Made by a program: the position numbers and the translations under genes. DNA of 64,000 bases from JAPORK01 sp026710285 (GTDB taxonomy: Bacteria; Pseudomonadota; Gammaproteobacteria; Pseudomonadales; Endozoicomonadaceae), in the NCBI GenBank assembly GCA_965201045.1, contig OZ241746.1:4154001-4218000 (forward strand), written 5' to 3'. Shown here in pieces: positions 7,377 through 15,775 of the stretch. The notes beneath the pieces are model-generated. The model made no database searches, had not been told where the DNA came from, and saw nothing but the letters and a program-made list of their open reading frames with translations. Numbering within the stretch: the first letter of the stretch is position 1; each line of letters begins with the position of its first letter.

Positions 7377-9746
7377 TTAACTATTTTCTGCAAGGTATAA
7401 CCAGGTATCAACCACGGTATCTGGATTAAGCGAAATGGTTTCAATGCCTTGCTCTAACAGCCATTTAGCAAAATCAGGATGGTCTGAAGGTCCCTGACCG
7501 CAGATGCCAATATATTTACCCTGTTTGCGACAAGCTTTAATCGCCATTGCCAGCATTGCTTTTACTGCCGGATCTCTTTCATCAAATATATCAGCGACAA
7601 TACTTGAATCACGATCAAGTCCGAGTGTGAGTTGCGTCATATCATTAGAACCAATAGAAAATCCGTCAAAATATTCAAGATACTGATCTGCAAGTATCGC
7701 ATTTGTAGGCAGTTCACACATCATCATAATACGCAAACCATCTTTACCACTATACAGATCATAGGCTTTTAGTGATTCGAGCACCTGTTTGCCTTCTTCT
7801 ACAGTACGCACAAAAGGGATCATTAAATCAATATTTTTGAGACCTAAGTGCTCCCGTGCTCTTTTAAGTGCCTGGCATTCCAGCGCAAAACAAGCTTTAA
7901 ATTCATCGGCGATATAGCGTGAAGCACCTCTGAAACCCAGCATGGGATTTTCTTCATCCGGTTCATAAGCCTCACCACCGACTAAATTGGCATATTCATT
8001 TGATTTAAAATCTGACAGACGCACAATCACCCGTTCAGGTGCAAAAGCAGCAGCAATAATCGCTATCCCTTCCACCAGTCTTCTGACGTAAAATTCAACC
8101 GGATCATCAAATCCCGCCATTTTCTTTAAAATTGCTTTTTTTAATTGCTGATCTTCAATGTTATCAAAGTCAAGCAGTGCATTAGGATGAACACCAATCA
8201 TCTGGCTGATAATGAATTCAATACGAGCCAGCCCTACACCACTATTGGGTAAATGAGAAAAATCAAAAGCACGATCAGGGTTTCCCACATTCATCATAAT
8301 TTTAAAAGGGATTGTTGGCATAACATCAATGGAGTGACGTTTTACATCAAAAGGAAGTTTTCCGTTATAGACAAAACCGGTATCACCCTGTGCGCAGGAA
8401 ACGGTTACTTCAATACCATCCTGAATACTTTCAGTGGCATTGCCACATCCTACTACAGCAGGAATTCCTAGTTCTCTGGCAATGATAGCGGCATGACAGG
8501 TTCGACCTCCCCGATTGGTTACAATGGCTGCGGCTTTTTTCATCACCGGTTCCCAGTCAGGATCAGTCATATCAGTGATCAAAATATCACCCGACTGAAC
8601 TTTGTCCATCTCAGCAATACTTTCAACTTTACGGGCTACACCCTGTCCTATACGCTGACCGATACTTTTACCGGTAATGAGTATTTCACCTTCCTGCAAA
8701 AGGATGTATCTTTCTATCTGTTGCTGACGACTTTTCACTGTCTCCGGACGCGCCTGAACAATAAATAATTCTCCACTATCACCATCTTTAGCCCATTCAA
8801 TATCCATTGGGCGTTTATAGTGTTTTTCAATAATTAACGCTTGTTTTGCCAGTTGCTCTGCTTCTTCATCTGTTATAGAAAACATCTGTTGTTCTTTTTC
8901 ATTAACGGATACTGTCTTTATTGATTTCCCTGTTGTTGCGTCATCCGAGTAAACCATTTTTATTTTTTTTCTGCCGATATTACGGCGTAATATCGGAAAA
9001 TGTCCGTGATTAAGCGCCGACTTGTAAAGATAAAATTCATCTGGGTTAACAGCGCCCTGTACAACGGCTTCACCCAATCCCCAGGCAGAGGTAATAAAGA
9101 CTACATCACGAAAGCCAGACTCAGTATCTAAGGTAAACATGACGCCTGAAGATGCGGTTTCACTGCGTACCATTTTTTGTACGCTGGCAGAAATAGCCAC
9201 CTGATCATGTGCAAAGTCATGATGTTCCCGATAAGAAATAGCACGATCATTATAAAGTGAAGCAAACACTTCTCTGATTGCAATCAGTATATTTTCGATC
9301 CCTCTGATATTAAGAAAAGTTTCCTGTTGACCGGCAAAGGAGGCTTCCGGTAAATCTTCTGCCGTTGCTGATGAGCGTACAGCAACGGCTGTTTGATCAG
9401 TAAATTCTGCATAATGCTTAAAGGCATCGGTAATATCTTTTTCTATTTCAGGAGGAAAAGATGATTTTATGATTCGCTCTCTTATTTCAGCCCCCACTTT
9501 TGCAAGCATTTTGACATTGTTAACATCTAAACCTGTTAGTTTATCATTGATATATTGTCGTAAATGGTTATGTTCAAGAAAATCATAAAATGCCTGTGCT
9601 GTTGTTGCAAAACCACCGGGTACTTTGATACCCAGATCAGACAGCTGACTAATGAGTTCTCCTAAAGAAGCATTTTTACCTCCGACTTTATTGATATCTT
9701 TAGTGCCGAGGTTAGTTAAAGGAATAACGTATTTATATTGCACCAT
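7377..9746 (-). CDS. ppsA: Phosphoenolpyruvate synthase
   Basis: The enzyme makes phosphoenolpyruvate, AMP and phosphate from pyruvate, ATP and water for gluconeogenesis. The order of domains is an N-terminal ATP-grasp region (VAVRSSATAEDLPEASFAGQQ near 122-142), the swivelling phosphohistidine domain with GGRTCHAA and catalytic His418, and a C-terminal PEP-binding barrel ending with SIGSNDMTQLTLGLDRDS. The length of 789 residues matches the family (about 792). It is transcribed divergently from ppsR, 172 bases apart; that pairing is the usual arrangement. Its presence fits growth on organic and fatty acids. Confidence 0.97.
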   Translation of the reverse strand: MVQYKYVIPLTNLGTKDINKVGGKNASLGELISQLSDLGIKVPGGFATTAQAFYDFLEHNHLRQYINDKLTGLDVNNVKMLAKVGAEIRERIIKSSFPPEIEKDITDAFKHYAEFTDQTAVAVRSSATAEDLPEASFAGQQETFLNIRGIENILIAIREVFASLYNDRAISYREHHDFAHDQVAISASVQKMVRSETASSGVMFTLDTESGFRDVVFITSAWGLGEAVVQGAVNPDEFYLYKSALNHGHFPILRRNIGRKKIKMVYSDDATTGKSIKTVSVNEKEQQMFSITDEEAEQLAKQALIIEKHYKRPMDIEWAKDGDSGELFIVQARPETVKSRQQQIERYILLQEGEILITGKSIGQRIGQGVARKVESIAEMDKVQSGDILITDMTDPDWEPVMKKAAAIVTNRGGRTCHAAIIARELGIPAVVGCGNATESIQDGIEVTVSCAQGDTGFVYNGKLPFDVKRHSIDVMPTIPFKIMMNVGNPDRAFDFSHLPNSGVGLARIEFIISQMIGVHPNALLDFDNIEDQQLKKAILKKMAGFDDPVEFYVRRLVEGIAIIAAAFAPERVIVRLSDFKSNEYANLVGGEAYEPDEENPMLGFRGASRYIADEFKACFALECQALKRAREHLGLKNIDLMIPFVRTVEEGKQVLESLKAYDLYSGKDGLRIMMMCELPTNAILADQYLEYFDGFSIGSNDMTQLTLGLDRDSSIVADIFDERDPAVKAMLAMAIKACRKQGKYIGICGQGPSDHPDFAKWLLEQGIETISLNPDTVVDTWLYLAENS

Positions 9747-9918
9747 GAGCCTCCATAAAGAGAAAAATAATCGCTATTATTTTGTACAGATTATAAAACA
9801 GTCTTCAGGATACAAAAAATTGTTATTATCTTGTGTCTGTTTTTTTCTGTTAAAATATAGAAGATTTTATAAAAATTAAACCGACAATTATATATTTTAT
9901 TCTTCAATATAGATAATC

Positions 9919-10743
9919 ATGACAAAAATTTACGTATTTTTTATTTCAGATGGCACAGGTATTACAGCTGAATCTTTTGGACAAAGCCTGTTGGCTCAGT
10001 TTGAAAATCTTGAATTTATTCGTATTACACGACCTTATGTGAATACCGCAGAAAAAGCCAGACAGCTTTGTAAAGAGTTAACCACTCTTTACAAACAAAA
10101 GACGCCTAAAATACTGGTCTTCAGTACCATTGTTAATGTAGAAATAGCCAACATTCTCCATGAAGCACCTGTACACAGTTATGATATTTTTGATACTTTT
10201 ATTCCATCACTGGAAAATCTTTTGCATAGCCATGCATTACATAAAATTGGTAAGAAGCGGGATATTACTCACAGTTCACAATATGATCGTCGTATACAAG
10301 CAATGAACTTTGCGCTCAATAATGATGACGGTTCACATGTTCGTGGATACCCTCAGGCAGAACTAATTCTCACCGGCGTATCCCGCTGTGGTAAAACACC
10401 TACCTGCTTATATCTTGGATTGCAGTTTGGTATTTATGCAGCTAACTATCCTGTTACTGAAGAAGATATAGAGCATGAGGCTAAACTACCAGCTTCACTG
10501 ATTCCGTGGAAAAAAAAATTATTTGGACTGACGATTGATTTTGAACGGCTCAGCGCTATTCGTCAGGAGCGTTATCCTAATAGTCATTATGCATCAATGA
10601 GACAGTGTAAACTTGAAACAGAACAGGCAGAACAGCTTTTTAGCCGACACAAAATTCCGGTTATTGATACAACCCATTATTCTATTGAAGAAATCGCAAC
10701 CCGAATTTTGAATATGAGTGGTATTGAACGCAAGATAAAATAA
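9919..10743 (+). CDS. ppsR: PEP synthase regulatory protein (kinase/pyrophosphorylase)
   Basis: This bifunctional DUF299 protein inactivates PpsA by ADP-dependent phosphorylation of a threonine beside the catalytic histidine, and reactivates it by phosphate-dependent dephosphorylation. The P-loop GVSRCGKT is at 153-160, and the N terminus has the family start YVFFISDGTGITAES. The 274 residues match the usual 270-280. It is divergent from its target ppsA, which supports the call. In PpsA the target threonine would be Thr416 next to His418. Confidence 0.95.
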   Translation: MTKIYVFFISDGTGITAESFGQSLLAQFENLEFIRITRPYVNTAEKARQLCKELTTLYKQKTPKILVFSTIVNVEIANILHEAPVHSYDIFDTFIPSLENLLHSHALHKIGKKRDITHSSQYDRRIQAMNFALNNDDGSHVRGYPQAELILTGVSRCGKTPTCLYLGLQFGIYAANYPVTEEDIEHEAKLPASLIPWKKKLFGLTIDFERLSAIRQERYPNSHYASMRQCKLETEQAEQLFSRHKIPVIDTTHYSIEEIATRILNMSGIERKIK

Positions 10744-11068
10744 CCGTTCATGAGAAGCATCAGGTTAGCTGAAAAATATTCTCCGGTGCTAAAAACAAAA
10801 AAATTTACCCAGGATATTGATGATAAAAGCAATTGATAAGTATAATGACAGGTTCGGAAAGAGATGATTGAGCGTCTCAGTGACAACAAGAAAGTTAGCC
10901 AGGCGATCGGTCTTTGCAGCTCAGATGCAGACAGGGTATAGGAAAACGCATAGATGATAACTTTAAAAAATGTGCAAAAATCATAACTTGTCATAACACG
11001 ACAGACGCTGCAAACAAACTATTTTTCCGATAAAAAAACTTTTTGACTGACAGTAAAGAATTGTTGAT
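10744..11068. other. Intergenic region between ppsR and epd
   Basis: No gene is supportable in these 325 bases. Short frames on both strands lack ribosome sites and protein-like composition. The region must include the epd promoter, which I cannot place. Confidence 0.4.
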
Positions 11069-12106
11069 ATGAAATATCGCTTAGCTATTAATGGGTATGG
11101 CAGAATCGGTCGTAATATTTTACGAGCCTTTTATGAACGTCCAGAATTGCAAAAAATTTTTGATATTGTTGCAATCAATGAACCGGCAGATATTGGTACA
11201 ATGGCTTATCTGACCCGGTTTGACTCAGTACATGGTAGGTTTCCCGGAAAGGTGAGTTATACTGATAACCGATTACTCATTAATAATCATTCTGTTGTTA
11301 TTAGCCATGTCGGTGATCCAGATGAATTGAACTGGCACGATTTAAACATTGATCTGTTACTGGAGTGTTCAGGTACATTTAAGTCGTGCAGCACAGCACA
11401 GCACTATTTAGATGCAGGTCCCCGGCGCCTGCTCTTTTCTCAACCCGCTGAAGCCAATGTTGATAAAACGATTATTTTTGGTTGCAATGACCACTTGCTG
11501 ACAGCGAAAGATTACATTGTCTCAAATGGTTCCTGCACTACCAACTGTATTATCCCGATACTGATGTTACTGCACAAACATTTTAAGATTGAAAAAGGTG
11601 TCACCACCACAATTCACTCTGCCATGAATGATCAGCCGGTTATTGATGCTTATCATAATACCAATTTACGATTGACCCGTGCGTCTATGCAGGCGGTCAT
11701 TCCTGTAGAGACAAAACTTTCCAAAGGAATTGAACGAATACTCCCTGAATTAGAAGGACGATTCTGTTCTGTTGCCATACGGGTACCTACTATTAATGTT
11801 TCACTTATTGATTTAACGGTGCATTTAGCAACGAATACAGACAGAAAACAGATCAATAATCTGTTCAGAAATGCTGCACAATGTGATACAAATCAATCTG
11901 TAATGGGCTATACGGATGAACCCCATGCTTCTGTTGATTTTAGCCACGATGAGCACTCTGTCATCATTGATGGAACGCAGACACAAGTTAGTAATGGTTC
12001 TCTGGTAAAAATTATTTGTTGGTTTGATAATGAGTGGGCTTTTTCAAATCGAATGCTGGATACAGCAAGAGTATGGCTGGAAAAATGTTGTAATTCTATG
12101 TTTTAA
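11069..12106 (+). CDS. epd: Erythrose-4-phosphate dehydrogenase
   Basis: A GAPDH-family enzyme of 345 residues that oxidises erythrose 4-phosphate to 4-phosphoerythronate, the first step of the DXP-dependent pyridoxal phosphate route. The NAD-binding start is INGYGRIGRN and the catalytic cysteine is Cys156 in SNGSCTTNC. Epd rather than glycolytic GAPDH is favoured by TTIHSAMNDQPVIDAYH with RLTRAS, by VDGTQT-like IIDGTQTQVS, and by the absence of a neighbouring pgk that would suggest glycolysis. Some Epd proteins sit in an operon with pgk and fba; here the gene is alone. pdxH at 58.5 kb belongs to the same pathway. Confidence 0.88.
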   Translation: MKYRLAINGYGRIGRNILRAFYERPELQKIFDIVAINEPADIGTMAYLTRFDSVHGRFPGKVSYTDNRLLINNHSVVISHVGDPDELNWHDLNIDLLLECSGTFKSCSTAQHYLDAGPRRLLFSQPAEANVDKTIIFGCNDHLLTAKDYIVSNGSCTTNCIIPILMLLHKHFKIEKGVTTTIHSAMNDQPVIDAYHNTNLRLTRASMQAVIPVETKLSKGIERILPELEGRFCSVAIRVPTINVSLIDLTVHLATNTDRKQINNLFRNAAQCDTNQSVMGYTDEPHASVDFSHDEHSVIIDGTQTQVSNGSLVKIICWFDNEWAFSNRMLDTARVWLEKCCNSMF

Positions 12107-12113
12107 CTGCTCC

Positions 12114-12161
12114 TGGCATACAAACCAGACAAAGCGTGTTGCTTTTTTAATTTGTATGCCA
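12114..12161 (+). terminator. Terminator after epd
   Basis: Nested hairpins start seven bases after the epd stop. The outer arms TGGCATACAAA and TTTGTATGCCA (12114-12124 and 12151-12161) are perfect, and an inner AAAGC/GCTTT stem is followed by a T-run at about 12143-12148. Either may end epd transcription. Confidence 0.7.
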
Positions 12162-12327
12162 AAGAATTTACATTTAATTTTAATTATTTCAGAATAATTT
12201 TGTACCCATAAAATTTCAAATAACAAATTTTGTTGTCTCATGTTTTTTATATAGAATTATTTTTAAAAAAAATAAATTTGTTCTTTTCAGTTTGAGTGGG
12301 TACAGTGACTATATATTAATGAGGGTT

Positions 12328-12774
12328 TCAATAATGTTTGTGCTTTACGTGATGGTTGGTATTATAAGCACATTTGTATACAGCTTTCTTCGATGCTTGA
12401 CCTTTTTTACCGTTCTGCTGTCCGCAGACTACTTTTCCTTTTTTAGCATGTAAAACCACATTATGATGTTTATTAGCTGTCTTAACATCTAAGTTTAATT
12501 TAGCTCCTTTTTTGATTGAATGGATTTTATAACATTGACCCATGTTTAAGACTTCATGAACTGCTTTTTTTGTACATTTATTATCTGCACTATATTTTAA
12601 AATTAAATGATTATGAAGTTTTCCATGCCACTTATTACAAACATTGACTGCAACGCAATTGTTTACTTTTTTCTTTGCATTTAACAATTTTGCCTGTGGA
12701 ACAGAAGCAGCAAAACTTGTGTTTAAACACAATAATGTAGCTAAAGATAAAGCCAACAAAATTGGAGATTTCAT
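12328..12774 (-). CDS. Small secreted cationic cysteine-containing protein
   Basis: Function unknown. The 148-residue product starts with a clear Sec signal peptide (MKSPILLALSLATLLCLNTSFA), so the mature chain of about 125 residues is exported. The mature part is very rich in lysine and histidine and has six cysteines spaced through the chain, which could form three disulphides. The C terminus ends in a histidine/lysine cluster (NHHVKHKHY) that could bind metal or nucleic acid. It stands alone between convergent epd and a long non-coding stretch. A near-perfect palindrome lies about 80 bases before its start. I infer a periplasmic or secreted role only. Confidence 0.7.
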   Translation of the reverse strand: MKSPILLALSLATLLCLNTSFAASVPQAKLLNAKKKVNNCVAVNVCNKWHGKLHNHLILKYSADNKCTKKAVHEVLNMGQCYKIHSIKKGAKLNLDVKTANKHHNVVLHAKKGKVVCGQQNGKKGQASKKAVYKCAYNTNHHVKHKHY

Positions 12775-12856
12775 ATAAATACCTTAATTTTTGATTATTA
12801 TGAAAAAAATTAATTTATACCATTTGATATAAAAATGACATAAACCAGATGGAAGG

Positions 12857-12902
12857 AATGTGTGCATAATCGTATTCTTATTCTTTATTATGCACACACA
12901 TT
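12857..12902. promoter_or_regulatory. Long inverted repeat upstream of the cationic protein gene
   Basis: AATGTGTGCATAAT at 12857-12870 is mirrored by ATTATGCACACACATT at 12887-12902, with one extra dinucleotide and a 16-base spacer. It lies 83 bases upstream of the minus-strand start at 12774. It could be an operator, a 5' UTR hairpin or a bidirectional terminator. Confidence 0.5.
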
Positions 12903-13365
12903 ATATATAGACATCACTTTAAAAAATAAGTTCATTATAAAACACGATACAAGTCACGACAGGATATTCTAAATTACATCACGATGTTTTATAACAGTCA
13001 GCAACTACCATGTAACATTGAGATCTGTGAGCACAAATGAGTATGAAGAAGTCATGACAAAATTAGAAAATTTTTCTTAACCGGATTGTAAGAAAAAGGT
13101 TGATCATGTCACTAATTTTTATAATCGTTTAAGATCAGGATGTGTGTTATATATATTTTCAAAACCTAACTGAAAAATTATTTAAATTATTACTTTATAT
13201 AGAGTAAATTGTGGTATTGTTATACCGATGTTGAATAGCAGATGCCGTATTAATTACATCATTTTATAAAAGAAGTACCAAAAGTTATAACCTGTAAAAG
13301 ATAAGTTGTATTGATAAACATGTTGTAAATGATTGTCAAGATTATTTTGGGGGGGAACAGAGGTT
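12903..13365. other. Intergenic region upstream of alr
   Basis: AT-rich and without a gene. Several poly-purine stretches occur; the segment just before 13366 carries a GGGGGGAACAGAGG run that serves as the alr ribosome-binding region. Confidence 0.5.
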
Positions 13366-14496
13366 ATGAGTCGTCCGGCAAAAGCAATTATCCATTTAGA
13401 TGCACTACGACACAATTTTTATGTGGCAAGAAAGTTGACAAAAGGAAAAATTGTCGGTGTGGTAAAAAATAATGCCTATGGACATGGTGCTGTAGAAATT
13501 TCCCGTATACTGGAAAAAGAAGGTATTGATGCCCTGGCTGTCGCTTGTACTGAAGAAGCTGTTGAGTTGCGTGAAGCGGGAATTCAAACGGAGATCTTAT
13601 TACTGGAAGGATTTTTCAGTTCTAAAGAATTGTCGCTGATTGAAAAATATCGGTTCACTCCGCTTCTGCACTGTACAGAACAAGTGGATATGTTCCTGAA
13701 GTTTAAAACTAACCAGGCTTTTAATATATGGATAAAAATAGATACAGGCATGAATCGTCTGGGTTTTATGCCTGAAAAATTTTTATCTCATTATCTGAAA
13801 ATAAAGGCATGCCCACATGTAAAAAAAATAGTTCTGGCAACGCACTTTGCCCGTGCAGATGAACCGGATAATCCCTATACCTGTGAACAAATTAAATGTT
13901 TTCGTCAAGTAACACAGGGACAAAAAGAAGAAGTAAGCTTAAGTAATTCAGCAGCCCTTTTGTATAATTATGGAACCCATGATGACTGGGTCAGACCAGG
14001 GCTTATGCTAACAGGAGTGTCTCCCTTTAAGCGCAGGCAAATTGAGCATCCACCGTTAAAGCCTGTAATGGAGCTTACTTCTGAAATTATTGCTGTTAAA
14101 GAATTAAATCCTGGTATGTCTGTTGGCTATGGTGGCAGCTTTGTAGCACGGAAAAAAACCCGTACAGGCGTTGTTGCTATTGGTTATGGTGATGGCTACC
14201 CTGTCACGCTTTCTGCCAATGCACCGGTACTCATTGGTCATTGCCGAACAGTTGTAATCGGGCGCGTTTCAATGGATACTTTAATTATTGATTTAACCGA
14301 TATTCCTCAGGCAAACATTGGTACTAAAGTTACTTTATGGGGACCCCGGTTAGCAGTTAATGAAATTGCCCGTTATGCCGGTACTATTCCATATGCGCTT
14401 ATTTCTGGTATTCAGAGAATTAGCAGAGAATATGTGGATTTAAAATCAACAGCATTAACGGCTGAGATACAATTAAAGTATCAACAATGTAATTGA
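13366..14496 (+). CDS. alr: Alanine racemase
   Basis: The enzyme interconverts L- and D-alanine with pyridoxal phosphate to supply peptidoglycan synthesis. The PLP lysine is Lys34 in GVVKNNAYGHG. IKIDTGMNRLGF, the VRPGLMLTGVSPF segment, YGGSF with the second catalytic tyrosine, and GRVSMDTLIIDLTD complete the family pattern. The frame is open from a TTG at 13333, but the ATG at 13366 has a strong purine-rich ribosome site and gives 376 residues beginning MSRPAKAIIHLDALRHN, the normal start. The usual neighbour dnaB is not present. Confidence 0.95.
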   Translation: MSRPAKAIIHLDALRHNFYVARKLTKGKIVGVVKNNAYGHGAVEISRILEKEGIDALAVACTEEAVELREAGIQTEILLLEGFFSSKELSLIEKYRFTPLLHCTEQVDMFLKFKTNQAFNIWIKIDTGMNRLGFMPEKFLSHYLKIKACPHVKKIVLATHFARADEPDNPYTCEQIKCFRQVTQGQKEEVSLSNSAALLYNYGTHDDWVRPGLMLTGVSPFKRRQIEHPPLKPVMELTSEIIAVKELNPGMSVGYGGSFVARKKTRTGVVAIGYGDGYPVTLSANAPVLIGHCRTVVIGRVSMDTLIIDLTDIPQANIGTKVTLWGPRLAVNEIARYAGTIPYALISGIQRISREYVDLKSTALTAEIQLKYQQCN

Positions 14497-14697
14497 GCAG
14501 CAAATTGATTTGTTGCGATAAAAATTAAAATAATTTTGAGGTAGTGTTTAAGCAATGAAATGTGATATGAATACAAATGGGTATTATTGTCACCTAAAGA
14601 GTTAGTTTTACTGTCTGTTTTATGTAGACTATTAATAGTGTTTAACGGAAGTAACATCTAAGCAATTAAAATAATTATGTAAATCAGAGAGCTGTGG

Positions 14698-15129
14698 ATG
14701 AAAGTAATTAAACGACAAGCTTTAATAATGCATCCGGCGCAAAAGATGTATGAGCTGGTAAATGATATTGAAAGTTATCCAAAATTTTTACCGGGTTGTT
14801 CAGATGCTGCCATTGAGTCCAGAGGAAAATCCTGGGTGAATGCACGCCTTGAACTAAAAAAAGCGGGTATAAAACAGTCTTTTGTTACTCATAATAAACT
14901 GTCAGAAAATCGTATTGACATGGAGTTAATTGAAGGTCCTTTTGCTTTTTTACGAGGACACTGGATGTTTACACCTTTGGATGAAACCGGATGTAAAATA
15001 AATTTTTATATGGCGTTTTCAATGAGTAACCCGCTGTTACAAATGACAGTAGGTTCTTTGCTTGAAAAGGTTGCCAGTACCATGGTGGATGCTTTTTGTA
15101 AACGGGCTAATGAAGTTTTTGGTCAATAA
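14698..15129 (+). CDS. ratA: RatA/PasT family START-domain protein
   Basis: This 143-residue SRPBCC/START-fold protein belongs to the Coq10/RatA family. In Escherichia coli RatA has been described as a toxin blocking 70S ribosome assembly and as a persistence factor, while relatives bind ubiquinone. Visible markers are the start with IKRQALIMHPAQKMYELVNDIESYPKFLPGC, where YPxFLPxC is conserved, and the C-terminal VASTMVDAFCKRANEVFG helix. The next gene, 12 bases on, is its usual partner RatB. smpB, which often lies divergently upstream, is absent. Confidence 0.92.
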   Translation: MKVIKRQALIMHPAQKMYELVNDIESYPKFLPGCSDAAIESRGKSWVNARLELKKAGIKQSFVTHNKLSENRIDMELIEGPFAFLRGHWMFTPLDETGCKINFYMAFSMSNPLLQMTVGSLLEKVASTMVDAFCKRANEVFGQ

Positions 15130-15141
15130 TATAGGATTACT

Positions 15142-15435
15142 ATGAACGATATAATGGTAGAAATTATTTATGCTTTACCAGATAAACTATATCATTATAA
15201 ACTAATGGTTTCAACAGGAACTACAGTGACTCAAGCCATTGAACAGAGCAATCTGTTAACCGAGTGTCGTAACTTATCGTTACAAAATATTTCCATCGGT
15301 ATTTTTGGAAAAAAGATCCTGCGCCCTGCTGAACATATTGTAGAAAAAGGTGACCGCATTGAAATTTATCGCCCGATTATTACAGACCCTAAGCTTTTCC
15401 GCAAAAAACGTATAGCTAACAGGGAGACAGATTAA
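15142..15435 (+). CDS. ratB: RnfH/RatB family ubiquitin-like protein
   Basis: A 97-residue beta-grasp protein of the RnfH family. It was once proposed as the antitoxin to RatA, but this is not well established. The conserved core reads SIGIFGKKILRPAEHIVEKGDRIEIYRPI, ending with the basic tail DPKLFRKKRI. It follows ratA by 12 bases with a GATTAC-type weak ribosome site and is surely co-transcribed with it. An IS3 relic begins about 90 bases past the stop. Confidence 0.92.
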   Translation: MNDIMVEIIYALPDKLYHYKLMVSTGTTVTQAIEQSNLLTECRNLSLQNISIGIFGKKILRPAEHIVEKGDRIEIYRPIITDPKLFRKKRIANRETD

Positions 15436-15524
15436 GGTGATAAAAATAGTTATTCTCTGGATGATTTTTTTCAATGCCTGAATACACTGATAAATCAGCC
15501 AAACGGATAGCAACCATGGTATTG

Positions 15525-15775
15525 TGATGTGGTACCCTGAAACCTACCAACCCAGTTAAGGTATATAATATATCCAAAACTGGAGAAATAAAATGATAAC
15601 AGGTGCACGTAAAAAATATTCAAAAGAATTTAAATTAGATGCGATTCTCTTTGTCATTGACCAGGGTTATCCACGTAAAAAAGCTGCCCAAAGTTTGGAA
15701 ATTCTTACTCCAATACCTGAGTTGGGTACGTGAGTATCAGTCAGATAGTGATGGTCAGGCTTTTGTGATAATGTT
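15525..15775 (+). mobile_element. IS3-family left end with broken orfA
   Basis: The left terminus starts TGATGTGGTACCCTGAAACC and is followed by the start of an OrfA-type transposase (ATG at 15593; KKYSKEFKLDAILFVIDQGYPRKKAAQSL). The frame is then lost: translation in the next frame resumes the expected LSWVREYQSDSDGQAF, so there is a frameshift near 15700. The element is cut off where the tnpB element begins. The same left end, in opposite orientation, is at 58168-58245 next to kbl. Confidence 0.8.
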
